A stretch of 64,000 nt of DNA from Neoroseomonas marina (GTDB lineage: Bacteria > Pseudomonadota > Alphaproteobacteria > Acetobacterales > Acetobacteraceae), in the NCBI RefSeq assembly GCF_012927745.1, contig NZ_JABBKX010000002.1:721999-785998 (forward strand). Reading direction: 5' to 3'. Shown one piece after another: positions 42,132 through 51,366 of this stretch. A model generated the notes under the pieces. The model was not told the origin of the DNA, did no database searches, and saw only the letters and a list, made by a program, of their open reading frames with translations. Both the position numbers and the translations under genes were made by a program. Each line of letters starts with the position of its first letter. Position 1 is the stretch's first letter.

Positions 42132-44219
42132 TCAATGCCCTTCCCGCCGCCAGGCCATGACGGCCGCCCCCATGACGAGCGCCAGCGCCAGCCAGGGCGG
42201 CAGGAGGGGCAATGCGCTGATCCCGGTCACGGTGTGGTCCCCGTTCCGCCGCAGCCCGATCCAGCCGGGGCCGGCGACGTCCCGACCCGGCGCGACGCGC
42301 CGCAACTCGGGCAAGCCGGGCGACGCGCCGTCGCCCATGAACCGGGCCACCCCACCGGTTCCGGTCAGCAAGGGCCTCAGCCGTTCGGGGTCGGCGCGCA
42401 GGTCCGCGACCTCGAGCGGATTGGTCGCCGCCGAGGCCGCGAAGGCGGTGCGCCGCCCATCCGTCGCCTGCCAGACCCCGGGTTGGGTGGCCGGCATCGA
42501 CAGTGTCGCCCGGCCGCCTCCGGCCTCCTCCGGCCGCGCGCGCGTCACGGTTCCATCGGGCGCGGTGACGGTGATCTCGGGCGGCGGGCCTTCCGCGAGG
42601 CTGCGCCGCGTCACGGTCAGGCGCCCGGCCTCGATGCGCGCGGCGAGGTCCTCTTCCTCGAGCTCCGTCTCCCGCATCAGCCAATGGGCGATGCGGCGGA
42701 GCAGTTCCTGCTGCGGCCCGCCCCCGTCATGGCCGCGCGACCACAACCAGATGTGATCGGACAGCAGCAGCGCGACGCGCCCTTCGCCGACGCGGTCCAG
42801 CACCAGCAGCGGCGCCCCGTCGGGGCCTTCCATCACAGTCGACCCGCTGCGGGCATCGGCGCGCAGCCAGCGATACCAGCGGCCCCATTGCGCCTCGGCC
42901 TGCTGTTCGGTGTTGGCACCCGAAAGCCCCTCGGTCACCGGGTGGCGGAAGCCGAGGCCCGAGACGCGCGGGCGGAACGCCCCTTCCGCCACGATGTTCT
43001 GCCGCCCCGAAGGCCGCGCCGGCAGCACCTGACCGAGCGGCGTCAGCGCCAGCGACACCGGCCCGCTGAACTCGGAGCCCGTCGACATCAGCAACGCGCC
43101 CCCGCCGCGCACGTAGTCGGCGATGTTGCGCAGGTAGGCGACCGGCAGGATGCCGCGGTTGCTGAAGCGGTCGAAGACGATCAGGTCGAATTCCCGCAGC
43201 TTCACCTGGAACAGCTCGCGCACCGGGAAGGCGATCAGCGCGAGCTCGTTCAGCGGCGTCAGGTCGTCCTTCTCCGGCGGGCGAAGGATGGTGAAGTGCA
43301 CCAGGTCGACATTGGGGTCGGCCTTGAGCAGGCGGCGCCAGGTGCGTTCCCCTGCATGGGGCTCGCCGCTGACCAGCAGCACGCGCAGCCGGTCGCGCAC
43401 GCCGTTGATAGTCACGACCTGACGGTTGTTGCGGGTGCTGACCTCGCCGGGCCGTGCCTCGGCGTCGATCTCGACGACGGTCGGGCCGCCGCGCTGGATC
43501 GGCACGGCGATGCGGTGGTCGCGGCCGATCGGGACGCTCTCGGTCCGCGCGGCTTCGCCGTCGCGGCGGATGGTCAGCCGCGCGGCGCCCTGCGCGTTCG
43601 GCACGCCGAGGTCGTCGACCGCGACGCGGATCTCGACCTCGCGCCCGACGATGCCGAAGCCCGGCGCCTCGATGACGCGCAGCCGCCGGTCGGTCTCCCC
43701 CGCACGGCCGGGCATCAGCGCATGGAAGGGCGCATCGAAGGGGGAGGCAGCGGGGATGTCGTGCGCCTGCCCATCCGTCAGCGCGATGACGCCGGCGAGG
43801 CGCGCGCGAGGGATCTCGGCGAGCGCACGCTCGATCGTGGCGAACAGCCGCGTGCCCTGGTTGCCGGCCTCGGGCACCTCGACCGTGCGCAGTTCCAGTT
43901 CGGGCAGGCGGCCGGCGCGCGCCTCGATCTCGCGCCGCGCCGCCTCGATCTGCGCGGTGCGCGTGCCGACCGTGGTGGAATCGCTGTGGTCGACGACCAG
44001 CAGCGCGATGTCGGGGCGCGTCTCGCGCGATTCCTCGACGAGGCGCGGATTGGCGAGCGCGAGCAGCATCAGCGCGAAGGTCGCGGCGCGCCAGATCGTG
44101 CCGCGCGCACGACGCCACGCCGCGGGCGCCAACGCCAACACTGCGAGGACCGCCGCGGCGCCAAGCAGCCAGAGCGGCAGGACGGGGGCGAAGTCGATGC
44201 CGGCGATGGTCTGGGTCAT
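42132..44219 (-). CDS. Large membrane protein, glutamine-amidotransferase/vWA-like (BatA operon type)
   Basis: A 695-residue protein of a family that goes with moxR/DUF58/DUF4159 clusters. It has two N-terminal helices (LLPLWLLGAAAVLAVLALAPAAW, TIWRAATFALMLLALANPR), then a von-Willebrand-like section (ALLVVDHSDSTTVGTRTAQIEAA) and a class I glutamine-amidotransferase-like section (VLLVSGEPHAGERTWRR, DLIVFDRFSNRGILP, YVRGGGALLMSTGSEFSG, HPVTEGLSG). The final helix is LLPPWLALALVMGAAVMAW. No catalytic Cys is seen in the amidotransferase-like part. Its biochemical role is unknown; it acts at the inner membrane. The ATG at 44219 avoids translating the repeat. Confidence 0.75.
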   Translation of the reverse strand: MTQTIAGIDFAPVLPLWLLGAAAVLAVLALAPAAWRRARGTIWRAATFALMLLALANPRLVEESRETRPDIALLVVDHSDSTTVGTRTAQIEAARREIEARAGRLPELELRTVEVPEAGNQGTRLFATIERALAEIPRARLAGVIALTDGQAHDIPAASPFDAPFHALMPGRAGETDRRLRVIEAPGFGIVGREVEIRVAVDDLGVPNAQGAARLTIRRDGEAARTESVPIGRDHRIAVPIQRGGPTVVEIDAEARPGEVSTRNNRQVVTINGVRDRLRVLLVSGEPHAGERTWRRLLKADPNVDLVHFTILRPPEKDDLTPLNELALIAFPVRELFQVKLREFDLIVFDRFSNRGILPVAYLRNIADYVRGGGALLMSTGSEFSGPVSLALTPLGQVLPARPSGRQNIVAEGAFRPRVSGLGFRHPVTEGLSGANTEQQAEAQWGRWYRWLRADARSGSTVMEGPDGAPLLVLDRVGEGRVALLLSDHIWLWSRGHDGGGPQQELLRRIAHWLMRETELEEEDLAARIEAGRLTVTRRSLAEGPPPEITVTAPDGTVTRARPEEAGGGRATLSMPATQPGVWQATDGRRTAFAASAATNPLEVADLRADPERLRPLLTGTGGVARFMGDGASPGLPELRRVAPGRDVAGPGWIGLRRNGDHTVTGISALPLLPPWLALALVMGAAVMAWRREGH

Positions 44220-44367
44220 GGCGCCGCCGGGCAAGGCGCTGCCTTCCCCGGACCCCATCCGCCAAAGGCCGAAAGGCCTTTGGAAACCGTTACGGGTTCC
44301 GAGGGCCTTTCGGCCCTCGGCGGGGGAGCTTGAGGGGGCAGCGCTCCCTCAATGCCGACCACGGCGC
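44220..44367. repeat. Intergenic mosaic hairpin element, copy 7 (type A)
   Basis: This gap between the 695-aa protein gene and the DUF4159 gene holds CCAAAGGCC-GAAA-GGCCTTTGG at 44262-44283, identical to copy 3. A second stem at 44299-44320 is CCGAGGGCC-TTTC-GGCCCTCGG, the same stem with paired base changes. A terminal TTGAGGG... / ...CCCTCAA hairpin at 44330-44352 ends 15 nt from the DUF4159 stop. Confidence 0.8.
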
Positions 44368-47100
44368 TCAATTCCCCAACCTCTCGAGAATGGCCGGCAC
44401 ATGCACCTGGTCGCCCTTGTAGTTCCCGGTCAGCGCGTACATCACGAGGTTCACGCCGAAGCGATAGGCCAGCACCCGCTGCCGCGCCCCGCCGGGGATC
44501 GTCGCGTAGGGATTCTGCCCGCGGCTGTCGATCGCCCAGGCCGCCGCCCAGTCATGGCCGCCGATGATCACCGGGCTGACGCTGTCATTCGCCCGGTCCT
44601 GGTCGCGCGCCACCCAGACCTGCCCGCCCGAGAACCGCCCCGGCAGATCCTGCAGCAGGTAGAAGGCGCGCTTCAGCACATGGTCCTCGGCGACCGGCGC
44701 GAGCGGCGGCACCGCGAGGTCCCGTGTTACCCGCCGCAGCGCCGCCCGCGCGCCGGGGTTCATGCCTTCGCCCGTGCCCTCGTCGCGGGTGTCGAGCAGG
44801 ATGATCCCGCCATTGCGCATGAAGGTGTTGAGCGCGGCGACCATTGCCGCATCCGGCTGCGGCGCATCCGCCAGCACCGGCCAGTAGAGCAGCGGAAAGA
44901 AGGACAGGTCGTCCCGCCCCGGCACCACCGCCGCCGGTTCCGCCAGCCCCGCCGCCGTGCGCCGGTTCACGAAATCCGACAGCCCCAGCAGCCCGAGCCG
45001 CGAGACCTCGTCCACCTGGTTGTCGCTGGTGACGACATAGGCGAGCCGCGTCGCATTCGCCGCCGCGCCATCCGGTTCCTGCGCCATGGCGGGTGTGGCC
45101 AATCCAAGCGCCAGCGCGACGGCCGCCGCCCGCGCCCAGCGCGGCCCGATCAGCCCGCGCTGGATCAGGGAGATCACCAGGTCCGCCGCCAGCAGCAGCA
45201 GCGCCAGCGCCAACAGCCATGGCCCGAGGTCACGTTCGCCCGGCACCCCGCCCACGCTCTCGATCCGCGCCGAGGCCGGCGGCGGCGCCGATGCGCGCGG
45301 CGCGGGCAGATGCGCCGTCAGGTTCAGCGCCCGCCGCCAGGCGGCCTCCTCCGCCTGGCCCGGCGTGCCGTACCAGCCCGGCGGATGACGCGGGGAGGCC
45401 ACCGTTTCCTCCACCTTGTTCGCCGGGATGGGCGCGGCGGCCGGCGTCGCAGGGCCGAGCCGCCCGAAGCCGTCCAGCATCTCGAGCGGCGCGAGCGGCG
45501 CCTCGCTCTCCGCCCCCTGCACGCCGGCCGACAGCGCGACCAGGCGCCGCAGCATGTCCACGAACAGGCCCGACAGCGGCAGGTTCGACCACTCCGCATT
45601 CGCGGTCACATGGAACAGCACGATCCGCCCCTGCCCGCGCGACACCGCCGTGACCAGCGGCGTCCCGTCCGCCAGCCGGGCCCAGGACCGTTCGGTCAGC
45701 CGGGGGGAGGGCTCGGCCAGCACCTGGCGTTCGATCGTCACCTCGGCCGGCGGCACGAGACCCGCGAAGGGAGACCCGTCCGGGAAGGGTGCCAGCGTCT
45801 GCGGCCGGTCCCAGGACAGCGCGCCGCCCAATTGCCGTTCGCCCGCCCGCAGCCCGACCGGCAGAAGCGGGTCGGGGCGTTCCGCGAGCCGCGGCCCGGC
45901 GAAGCGGATCAGCATCCCGCCCTGTTCGACCCAGCGGGTCAGCGCCTCGCGCTCGCGCCCCTCGGGCACCTCGCGGTCCGCGAGGATCATGACCGCCAGC
46001 CGCCGGCCCAGCAGCGCCTCCGGCGTCCCGCGCCGCACCTCGGCATAGGGTGCGAGCGCACGTTCCAGGTAATAGAGATCGCCGGTCAGCGGCGCATCGG
46101 CCGAGGTCTCGATCGCCGCGGCGAGGCCAACGGGCCGCCGCCGGAACCGCTCATCCAGCAGCACCGTCCCCGCCGCGCCCGCCTCGGGTTCCAGGTCCAG
46201 GCGCACGACCTGGTTGCGGATCTCGATCGGCAGGTCGAGCGCCGCCTCGGCCTCCGTCGCACCCGCCGGGAAGGACAGCGTCGCCGAGGCGATCGCCCGC
46301 CCGTCGCTGGTCCGGGCCAGGACGTTCGCCTCGCTCGGCGCCGCGACCGGCGTCTGCAGCGCGCGCACCACCAGCCGGTCAGCCTCGGCGCGCGGCGGCG
46401 GCAATATCCGCGCCGGGCGCGCCTCGGCCCGCGCCACCGTCAGCGGCCCGGCGTCGGTCAGCGCGCCGGCGAAGGGGGTGAAGGCGCTGCCCGCGGGTGC
46501 ATGTTCCACGCCATCCGCGACGTAGAAGGTCGCGAAGGGCCCAGGATTCGCGGCCCGGAAGGCATTGAGCGCCGCCAGCGCCGCCACCCGGTCCGGCGCC
46601 CAGGCGCGCGGCCGCAGGGCCGCGAGGCGCGCCCGCGCTTCTTCCGCCGGCACCAGCCCGGTTGCGGCGATCGGCTCGCCCGTCTCCGGTGCCGCGGTGG
46701 TCAGCAGCGCGACGCGCCGCCCCTCCCGCGCCGCCCCATCCAGCGCCGCCGAGGCCGCGGCCACCCGCGCCGGCCAATCGGGCGCGGCCGCCCAGCCATT
46801 GTCGACCACCAGCAGCAGCGGCCCCGACCCGCCGCCGCCCGCCTGCGGCTGCCAGACCGGGCGCGCCAGGCCGATGATCACCAGCGCCGCCGCCACCAGC
46901 CGCAGCAGCAGCAGCCACCACGGCGTGCGGTGCGGGGTCTCCTCCGTCGGCGGCAGGTCCCGCAGCAGCCGGATCGCCGGGAAGGCCTGCGTCCGCGGCG
47001 CCGGCGGACTCACCCGCAGCAGCCACCACAGGACGGGCAGCGCCGGCAACGCCAGCAGCAGCCACGGCGCCGCGAAGGCCAGGGGACCGAGATGCCACAT
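44368..47100 (-). CDS. DUF4159-domain protein with BatA-like N-terminus
   Basis: A 910-residue membrane protein. The N-terminus matches the BatA domain: two helices (AAPWLLLALPALPVLWWLLR, PWWLLLLRLVAAALVIIGLARPVW). A vWA-like part follows (LLLVVDNGWAA) and a long central periplasmic region. Near residue 670 come further helices (LLALALLLLAADLVISL), and the C-terminal 220 residues are a DUF4159 domain (VTSDNQVDEVSRLGLLGLSDF, FMRNGGIILLDTRDEG, GGHDWAAAWAIDS, FGVNLVMYALTGNYKGDQVH). Its function is unknown. It overlaps the DUF58 gene by 1 to 4 nt at its start, so translation is coupled. Confidence 0.85.
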   Translation of the reverse strand: MWHLGPLAFAAPWLLLALPALPVLWWLLRVSPPAPRTQAFPAIRLLRDLPPTEETPHRTPWWLLLLRLVAAALVIIGLARPVWQPQAGGGGSGPLLLVVDNGWAAAPDWPARVAAASAALDGAAREGRRVALLTTAAPETGEPIAATGLVPAEEARARLAALRPRAWAPDRVAALAALNAFRAANPGPFATFYVADGVEHAPAGSAFTPFAGALTDAGPLTVARAEARPARILPPPRAEADRLVVRALQTPVAAPSEANVLARTSDGRAIASATLSFPAGATEAEAALDLPIEIRNQVVRLDLEPEAGAAGTVLLDERFRRRPVGLAAAIETSADAPLTGDLYYLERALAPYAEVRRGTPEALLGRRLAVMILADREVPEGREREALTRWVEQGGMLIRFAGPRLAERPDPLLPVGLRAGERQLGGALSWDRPQTLAPFPDGSPFAGLVPPAEVTIERQVLAEPSPRLTERSWARLADGTPLVTAVSRGQGRIVLFHVTANAEWSNLPLSGLFVDMLRRLVALSAGVQGAESEAPLAPLEMLDGFGRLGPATPAAAPIPANKVEETVASPRHPPGWYGTPGQAEEAAWRRALNLTAHLPAPRASAPPPASARIESVGGVPGERDLGPWLLALALLLLAADLVISLIQRGLIGPRWARAAAVALALGLATPAMAQEPDGAAANATRLAYVVTSDNQVDEVSRLGLLGLSDFVNRRTAAGLAEPAAVVPGRDDLSFFPLLYWPVLADAPQPDAAMVAALNTFMRNGGIILLDTRDEGTGEGMNPGARAALRRVTRDLAVPPLAPVAEDHVLKRAFYLLQDLPGRFSGGQVWVARDQDRANDSVSPVIIGGHDWAAAWAIDSRGQNPYATIPGGARQRVLAYRFGVNLVMYALTGNYKGDQVHVPAILERLGN

Positions 47101-47948
47101 CAGCCGGGCGCCAGCCTGCGATGCAGCGCCATCAGGGCCGCCTCCGGCGGCTGGTCCGTCCGGTGCGTCGCAAACGACCAGCCCGACGCCGAGGCGAGCG
47201 CCGCGAGCCCGTCCCGGTGCCGCGCCAGGCGTTCCTCATAGAGCGCCCGGACACCCTCCACCCGCGGCACCAGCGCGTGCTCCGCCACGCCCAGCGCCTC
47301 GAAGCGCACGCGGCCGGTGAAGGGCAGGGTCTCTTCCGCAGGATCGAGCACCTGCAGCAGATGGCCCCGCACGGCCCGCGCCGCCAGTTGCGCCACCACC
47401 CGCCTCGTCTCCTCGAGCGGCGCGAGGAAATCCCCGATCAGCACCGCCCGCGCATGGCGCGGAATCCGCCCGTCCTCCGCCACCTCGGCCGCCGCCGGCA
47501 GCGACTGCGCGATGGTCCGCAGCGCCCCTCGCCCGGCGAAGGCCCGCGGCAGGCCGAACAGCCGCACCCGTTCCCCGCCCCGCAGCAGCAGCGCCGACAA
47601 GGCCAGCAGCAGCAACTCCGCCCGCACGCGCTTGGTCGGCAATTCCTTGCCGCTCCGCCAGTCCATCCCCGGCCCGCCCTGGCACCAGAGCGCGACCGTC
47701 TGCGCCGCTTCCCACTCCGTCTCGCGCACGAACAGCCGGTCGGACTTGGCCGATTGCCGCCAATCCACCCGCGCCGCCGCATCGCCCGGCAGGTACGGCC
47801 GGAACTGCCAGAAGGCATCGCCCTGCCCCGGCCGCCGCCGCCCATGCACCCCCTGCATGACCGTCGCCGCCACACGCTCGGCCTGCACGACGAGCGGCGG
47901 GAGCGACGCACCAAGGGCCTCGGCCCAGGGGACGGGAACGGTGGTCAC
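47100..47948 (-). CDS. DUF58-domain protein
   Basis: A 282-residue vWA-related protein. The hallmark DUF58 core is GDAFWQFRPYLPGDAAARVDWRQSAKSDRLFVRETE near residue 55, with the RxYxPGDxxxxIDWxxSA pattern, followed by a vWA-like half (RAVLIGDFLAPLEETRRVVAQLA). Such proteins pair with MoxR ATPases as metal-dependent interaction partners. The start is taken as GTG at 47948, because the open frame further upstream is only repeat sequence; the protein then begins as other family members do. The repeat region of 250 bases lies between it and moxR. Confidence 0.83.
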   Translation of the reverse strand: MTTVPVPWAEALGASLPPLVVQAERVAATVMQGVHGRRRPGQGDAFWQFRPYLPGDAAARVDWRQSAKSDRLFVRETEWEAAQTVALWCQGGPGMDWRSGKELPTKRVRAELLLLALSALLLRGGERVRLFGLPRAFAGRGALRTIAQSLPAAAEVAEDGRIPRHARAVLIGDFLAPLEETRRVVAQLAARAVRGHLLQVLDPAEETLPFTGRVRFEALGVAEHALVPRVEGVRALYEERLARHRDGLAALASASGWSFATHRTDQPPEAALMALHRRLAPG

Positions 47949-48199
47949 GGGCGCGCGCCGGGGAGGGCGCCGCCCTCCCCGGACCCCTCCCGCCAAGGGC
48001 TTAAGGCCCTTGGAACCCTCGACTTGATCGGGGTGGAGAGGGAGGGGGCATGGCGCGCCTGCGATCGAGGGCGCGCGGGTGACGCCCCCTCCCTCTCCAC
48101 CCCGATTGAAACTGGTTCCCAAAGGCCCTTCGGCCTTTGGCAGGGAGAGGTTTGGAGAGGGGCGGCGCCCCTCTCCAACGCGACCTGTGCCACCGTCCC
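47949..48199. repeat. Intergenic mosaic hairpin element, copy 8 (largest)
   Basis: A 251-base gap between moxR and the DUF58 gene is packed with hairpins. The left terminal one is GGGGAGGGC / GCCCTCCCC. Next is CCAAGGGC / GCCCTTGG. A 23-bp perfect inverted repeat has arms 48027-48049 and 48084-48106, separated by 34 bases that contain a further GCGCGCC / GGCGCGC stem. Then come CCAAAGGCC-CTTC-GGCCTTTGG and a right terminal TTGGAGAGGGGC / GCCCCTCTCCAA at 48153-48179. No ORF is credible here. Confidence 0.8.
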
Positions 48200-49207
48200 C
48201 TACCCCAGGCTGGCCTTGAGTGCGTCGATCACTTCGCTCAGTCGCACGCCGTCCGCGCGGGCGGCGAAGGTCAGGGCCATGCGGTGGCGCAGGACGGGTT
48301 CGGCGAGGGCGATGACGTCGTCGATGGACGGTGCCAGGCGGCCGTCGAGCACGGCGCGGGCGCGGGTGGCGAGCATCAGGGCCTGGGCCGCGCGCGGGCC
48401 GGGCCCCCAGGAGAGGTTCTGGCGGACGGTCTCGAGGTTGGTGGTCTCGGGGCGTGCGCTGCGCACCAGTTTCAGGATGGCGTCGAGGACCTGTTCGCCC
48501 ACGGGGATGCGGCGGATCAGGGCCTGGGCGGCGATGAGCTCGGCGCCGGTCATGGCCTGGACGGGCTTGGCTTCGCGGGCGCCGGTGGTGGCGAGCAGCA
48601 TGGCGCGCTCGGCGGCTTCGTCGGGGTAGCCGACTTCGATTTCCAGCAGGAAGCGGTCGAGCTGGGCTTCGGGCAGGGGATAGGTGCCTTCCTGCTCGAT
48701 CGGGTTCTGCGTGGCGAGGACGTGGAAGGGGGCGGGCAGGGGGTGGATCTCGCCGCCGATGGCGACCCGGTGTTCCTGCATGGCCTGCAGAAGCGCGGAC
48801 TGGGTGCGCGGGGAGGCGCGGTTGATTTCGTCCGCCATCAGCAGCTGGCAGAAGATCGGGCCCTTGATGAAGCGGAAGGCGCGCTTGCCGTCGGCCGCTT
48901 CCTCGAGGACCTCGGAGCCCAGGATATCGGCCGGCATCAGGTCCGGGGTGAACTGGACGCGGCGCGGATCGAGACCGAGCACGGTGCCGAGCGTGTCGAC
49001 CAGCTTGGTCTTGCCCAGGCCCGGCACGCCGACGAGCAGCACGTGCCCGCCCGACAGCAGGGTGATGAGAGTCCGCTCGATCACCAGGTCCTGGCCGAAG
49101 ATGACGCGGCCGACGGACTCGCGCACCCGGGCGAGGCGGGCGCCGAGCGCCTCGACCTCCGCGACGAGAACGGCGGGGTCCTGTGTCGTCTCGGCCACTT
49201 CACTCAT
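48200..49207 (-). CDS. MoxR-family AAA+ ATPase
   Basis: A 335-residue AAA+ protein. Walker A GVPGLGKTK near residue 60, Walker B LLMADEINRASPRTQSALLQAMQE, sensor-1 LATQNPIEQEGTYPLPEAQLDRF and the C-terminal helical lid are complete. MoxR ATPases act as chaperones for metal-centre insertion or envelope protein assembly with their DUF58/vWA partners, which follow in this operon. It is divergent from the DUF1285 gene, the promoters lying in 49208-49313. It is the first gene of the four-gene block. Confidence 0.88.
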   Translation of the reverse strand: MSEVAETTQDPAVLVAEVEALGARLARVRESVGRVIFGQDLVIERTLITLLSGGHVLLVGVPGLGKTKLVDTLGTVLGLDPRRVQFTPDLMPADILGSEVLEEAADGKRAFRFIKGPIFCQLLMADEINRASPRTQSALLQAMQEHRVAIGGEIHPLPAPFHVLATQNPIEQEGTYPLPEAQLDRFLLEIEVGYPDEAAERAMLLATTGAREAKPVQAMTGAELIAAQALIRRIPVGEQVLDAILKLVRSARPETTNLETVRQNLSWGPGPRAAQALMLATRARAVLDGRLAPSIDDVIALAEPVLRHRMALTFAARADGVRLSEVIDALKASLG

Positions 49208-49313
49208 GCGGGCAAGGCTCCCTATATGTCGGGCGGAGGCGCACCGTCCGGTGCCGCCCAGGAACTGGATTACCTCGCATCGGCGACGCTGAGTGCAAGG
49301 GCGACGATTGGCA

Positions 49314-49913
49314 ATGATGCTCCAGGGCGTGGAAAGCGCGGATAAGCTCGCAGCAAGGACCATGCCGGCCCCCGGCACCGTCCTGGCGCGGGCGAAGATG
49401 GATTGCGGGAACTACGCGATCCGCATCGCACGGGACGGCACCTGGTACTACCGGGACAGCCCGATTCAGCGGAAGCCGCTGGTCTGCCTGTTCGCCTCGG
49501 TCCTGCGGCGCGGGGAGGACGGGTCCTATTGGCTCGAGACTCCGGCCGAGCGCGGGAGGATCGAGGTCGAGGACGCCCCTTTCCTGGCGGTCGAGCTGTT
49601 CTGGCGCGATTGCGACTGCGGCTGCGCGACGAAGCAGCAATGCCTGACCTTCCGCACCAACCTCGATGAGATGGTGACCGCCGGCGCGGCGCATCCGATC
49701 CGGGTGGCGATCTGCCCCGTCACGCGCGAACCGCGCCCCTACGTCACGGTGCGGCCGGGGCTCGAGGCGCGGATCAGTCGCGCGGTGTTCTACGAATTGG
49801 TGGCGCTCGCCCAGCCCGAGACGGTGGATGGGCGCGAGGTGCTGGGCGTGTGGTCCGAAGGGGTTTTCTTCCCGATCGACGAGACGCCGGCGATCGACAT
49901 GGCGGCGGATTGA
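49314..49913 (+). CDS. DUF1285 family protein
   Basis: A 199-residue protein matching DUF1285 over its length: MDCGNYAIRIARDGTWYYRDSPIQRKPLVCLFASVLRRGEDGSYWLETPAE.... is the domain opening, followed by FLAVELFWRDCDCG, TFRTNLDEMVTAG and PYVTVRPGLEARISRAVFYELVALA. A CDCGCATKQQC insert with four cysteines is unusual for the family and may bind metal. The family has a known fold but no known function. It overlaps the Nudix gene by 4 nt (TTGA), a coupling found with CoA pyrophosphatase genes in other alphaproteobacteria. ATG 49317 is an equal start. Confidence 0.8.
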   Translation: MMLQGVESADKLAARTMPAPGTVLARAKMDCGNYAIRIARDGTWYYRDSPIQRKPLVCLFASVLRRGEDGSYWLETPAERGRIEVEDAPFLAVELFWRDCDCGCATKQQCLTFRTNLDEMVTAGAAHPIRVAICPVTREPRPYVTVRPGLEARISRAVFYELVALAQPETVDGREVLGVWSEGVFFPIDETPAIDMAAD

Positions 49914-50536
49914 GTACCGCCCCGCTTCTCGCGCTCGATCCGGCGGGACTGAGGATGCGCCTGTCGGATCCCGACAGCCTGCCGCGGGACCGGCCTTCGC
50001 CGGAGGACGACCTTGATCGCGTGGCGCGGACGGGCGGGGTCGTCGTTCCGGCGGCCGTGCTGGTGCCGCTGGTCATGCGCCCCGAGCCGACGGTGCTGCT
50101 GACGCTGCGCTCGGCGCGGCTGAAATCCCATTCCGGCCAGGTTTCCTTTCCCGGCGGGCGCATGGAGGCGGGCGAGACGCCGGAGGAAGCCGCGCTGCGC
50201 GAGGCGGAGGAAGAGGTCGGTCTCGACCGGTCGCTGCCGGAACTCGTGGGACGGCTGCCGTCGCTGCTGACGGGCACGGGCTTCTCGGTGACGCCCGTGG
50301 TCGCCTTGCTGCGCCCGCCCTTCGCGCTTCGCCCCGAACCGGGCGAGGTCGAGGAGCCTTTCGAATACCCGCTGGCGCGGCTGCTCGACCCGGCGGCGCC
50401 GGAGCGGCGTCGGCAGGAGTTCCGCGGCCGGGTGCGCGAATTCTGGGTCTGGCCGCATGACCGGCACTACATCTGGGGTGCGACGGCCTCGATGCTGGTG
50501 ACGCTCGCGGCGGTGCTGCGCGGCGAAGGCCCTTAG
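49910..50536 (+). CDS. Nudix hydrolase, CoA pyrophosphatase type
   Basis: A 208-residue Nudix protein. The Nudix box is complete (GGRMEAGETPEEAALREAEEEVGLD, matching Gx5Ex7REUxEExGU), and the preceding LLTLRSARLKSHSGQVSFPGG is the CoA-diphosphatase signature (UPF0035). It hydrolyses coenzyme A or its oxidised form to phosphopantetheine and 3',5'-ADP. I take TTG at 49910 as start because it gives a 4-nt overlap and keeps the LDPAGLRMRL segment common in homologues; ATG at 49955 would be the alternative. It overlaps the convergent methyltransferase by 4 nt. Confidence 0.82.
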   Translation: MSTAPLLALDPAGLRMRLSDPDSLPRDRPSPEDDLDRVARTGGVVVPAAVLVPLVMRPEPTVLLTLRSARLKSHSGQVSFPGGRMEAGETPEEAALREAEEEVGLDRSLPELVGRLPSLLTGTGFSVTPVVALLRPPFALRPEPGEVEEPFEYPLARLLDPAAPERRRQEFRGRVREFWVWPHDRHYIWGATASMLVTLAAVLRGEGP

Positions 50537-51252
50537 CCCAGCCGGAAGCTCGGCAGGTAGCGCATGACGCGACCCTGCCCGTCCACGACGCGCTTGTGGT
50601 GGATCGCCGGCGCCATCTCGGGCGGCAGTTCCACGGCGAAGCGGGCGGTCGAGACGAGGCGCCCGAGGAACGCCGCGCGCGTCCCCCCTGACCCGCGGCG
50701 CGCGAGGACGTAGGTCGCGAAGGCTTCGGCGTTCAGCACCAGGATCTCGAAGCCCGAGCGCTTGATGAATTCCGTCACGCCGCCGACCACGCCGAAGCCC
50801 ATGCGCCGCGTGTCGGCGTGGCTCGAGAAGTCATGCCCCCAGAGCAGCCCATCGGGCTTGAGCTTCGGCGCATAGGCCAGCAGGTCCGCGAGCACCGCGT
50901 CATGCGTGTGCATGGCATCGACGTAGACGAGGTCGAGGCTGCCATCCGGCAGGCCCGCCGCGGCCTCGGCCGCGAAGGCGCGGTGGATGCGCACCGCCGG
51001 CATGCCGGCGAAGCGGGTGGTCACGGCGCGGAACCGTCCCTCCTGGTCGTCGTCGGCGACGTTGTTGAGGTCGCGGACGTAGTCCTCCCGCGACTGGTGC
51101 ACCCAGGGATCGATCAGGTGCAGCGCGGAAGGCTGCACGCGCGCGAGGATCTGGGCCGAGAAATCGCCCTTGGCCACGCCGATCTCGGCGCAGGCCAGGC
51201 CCTTGGGCAGGCAGTCGAGGAGGTCCTCGCGCCGCGTGTCGACGAAATACAT
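50533..51252 (-). CDS. Class I SAM methyltransferase (Methyltransf_24-like)
   Basis: A 239-residue protein. CAEIGVAKGDFSAQILARV near residue 20 is the SAM-binding motif, LHLIDPWVHQSREDYVRDL and SLDLVYVDAMHTHDAVLADL are the acidic motifs that follow, and GHDFSSHADTRRMGFGVV is a conserved later block seen in Methyltransf_24 proteins of sugar and capsule clusters. The substrate is unknown. The ATG at 51252 gives the normal short N-terminus; a longer frame is Arg/Ala-rich. Confidence 0.78.
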   Translation of the reverse strand: MYFVDTRREDLLDCLPKGLACAEIGVAKGDFSAQILARVQPSALHLIDPWVHQSREDYVRDLNNVADDDQEGRFRAVTTRFAGMPAVRIHRAFAAEAAAGLPDGSLDLVYVDAMHTHDAVLADLLAYAPKLKPDGLLWGHDFSSHADTRRMGFGVVGGVTEFIKRSGFEILVLNAEAFATYVLARRGSGGTRAAFLGRLVSTARFAVELPPEMAPAIHHKRVVDGQGRVMRYLPSFRLG

Positions 51253-51366
51253 GGCGCCGACCCTGGCAGCCGCGCGGCGCGCTGTCACCGGGGCCTCGTC
51301 TGGCCTTCACGGCCCGGGCGCGATATCTCGGAGGTCACGAAGACTCCCGGGGAGAAAGCAACGTCC

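Noticed and set aside
47949-48122. N-terminal extension of the DUF58 protein and short ORFs in the moxR gap
   Set aside because: These frames consist only of hairpin repeat sequence; the domain starts just after GTG 47948.
49226-49345. 39-residue ORF between moxR and the DUF1285 gene
   Set aside because: It ends inside the DUF1285 gene in another frame, has no ribosome-binding site and no protein-like pattern.
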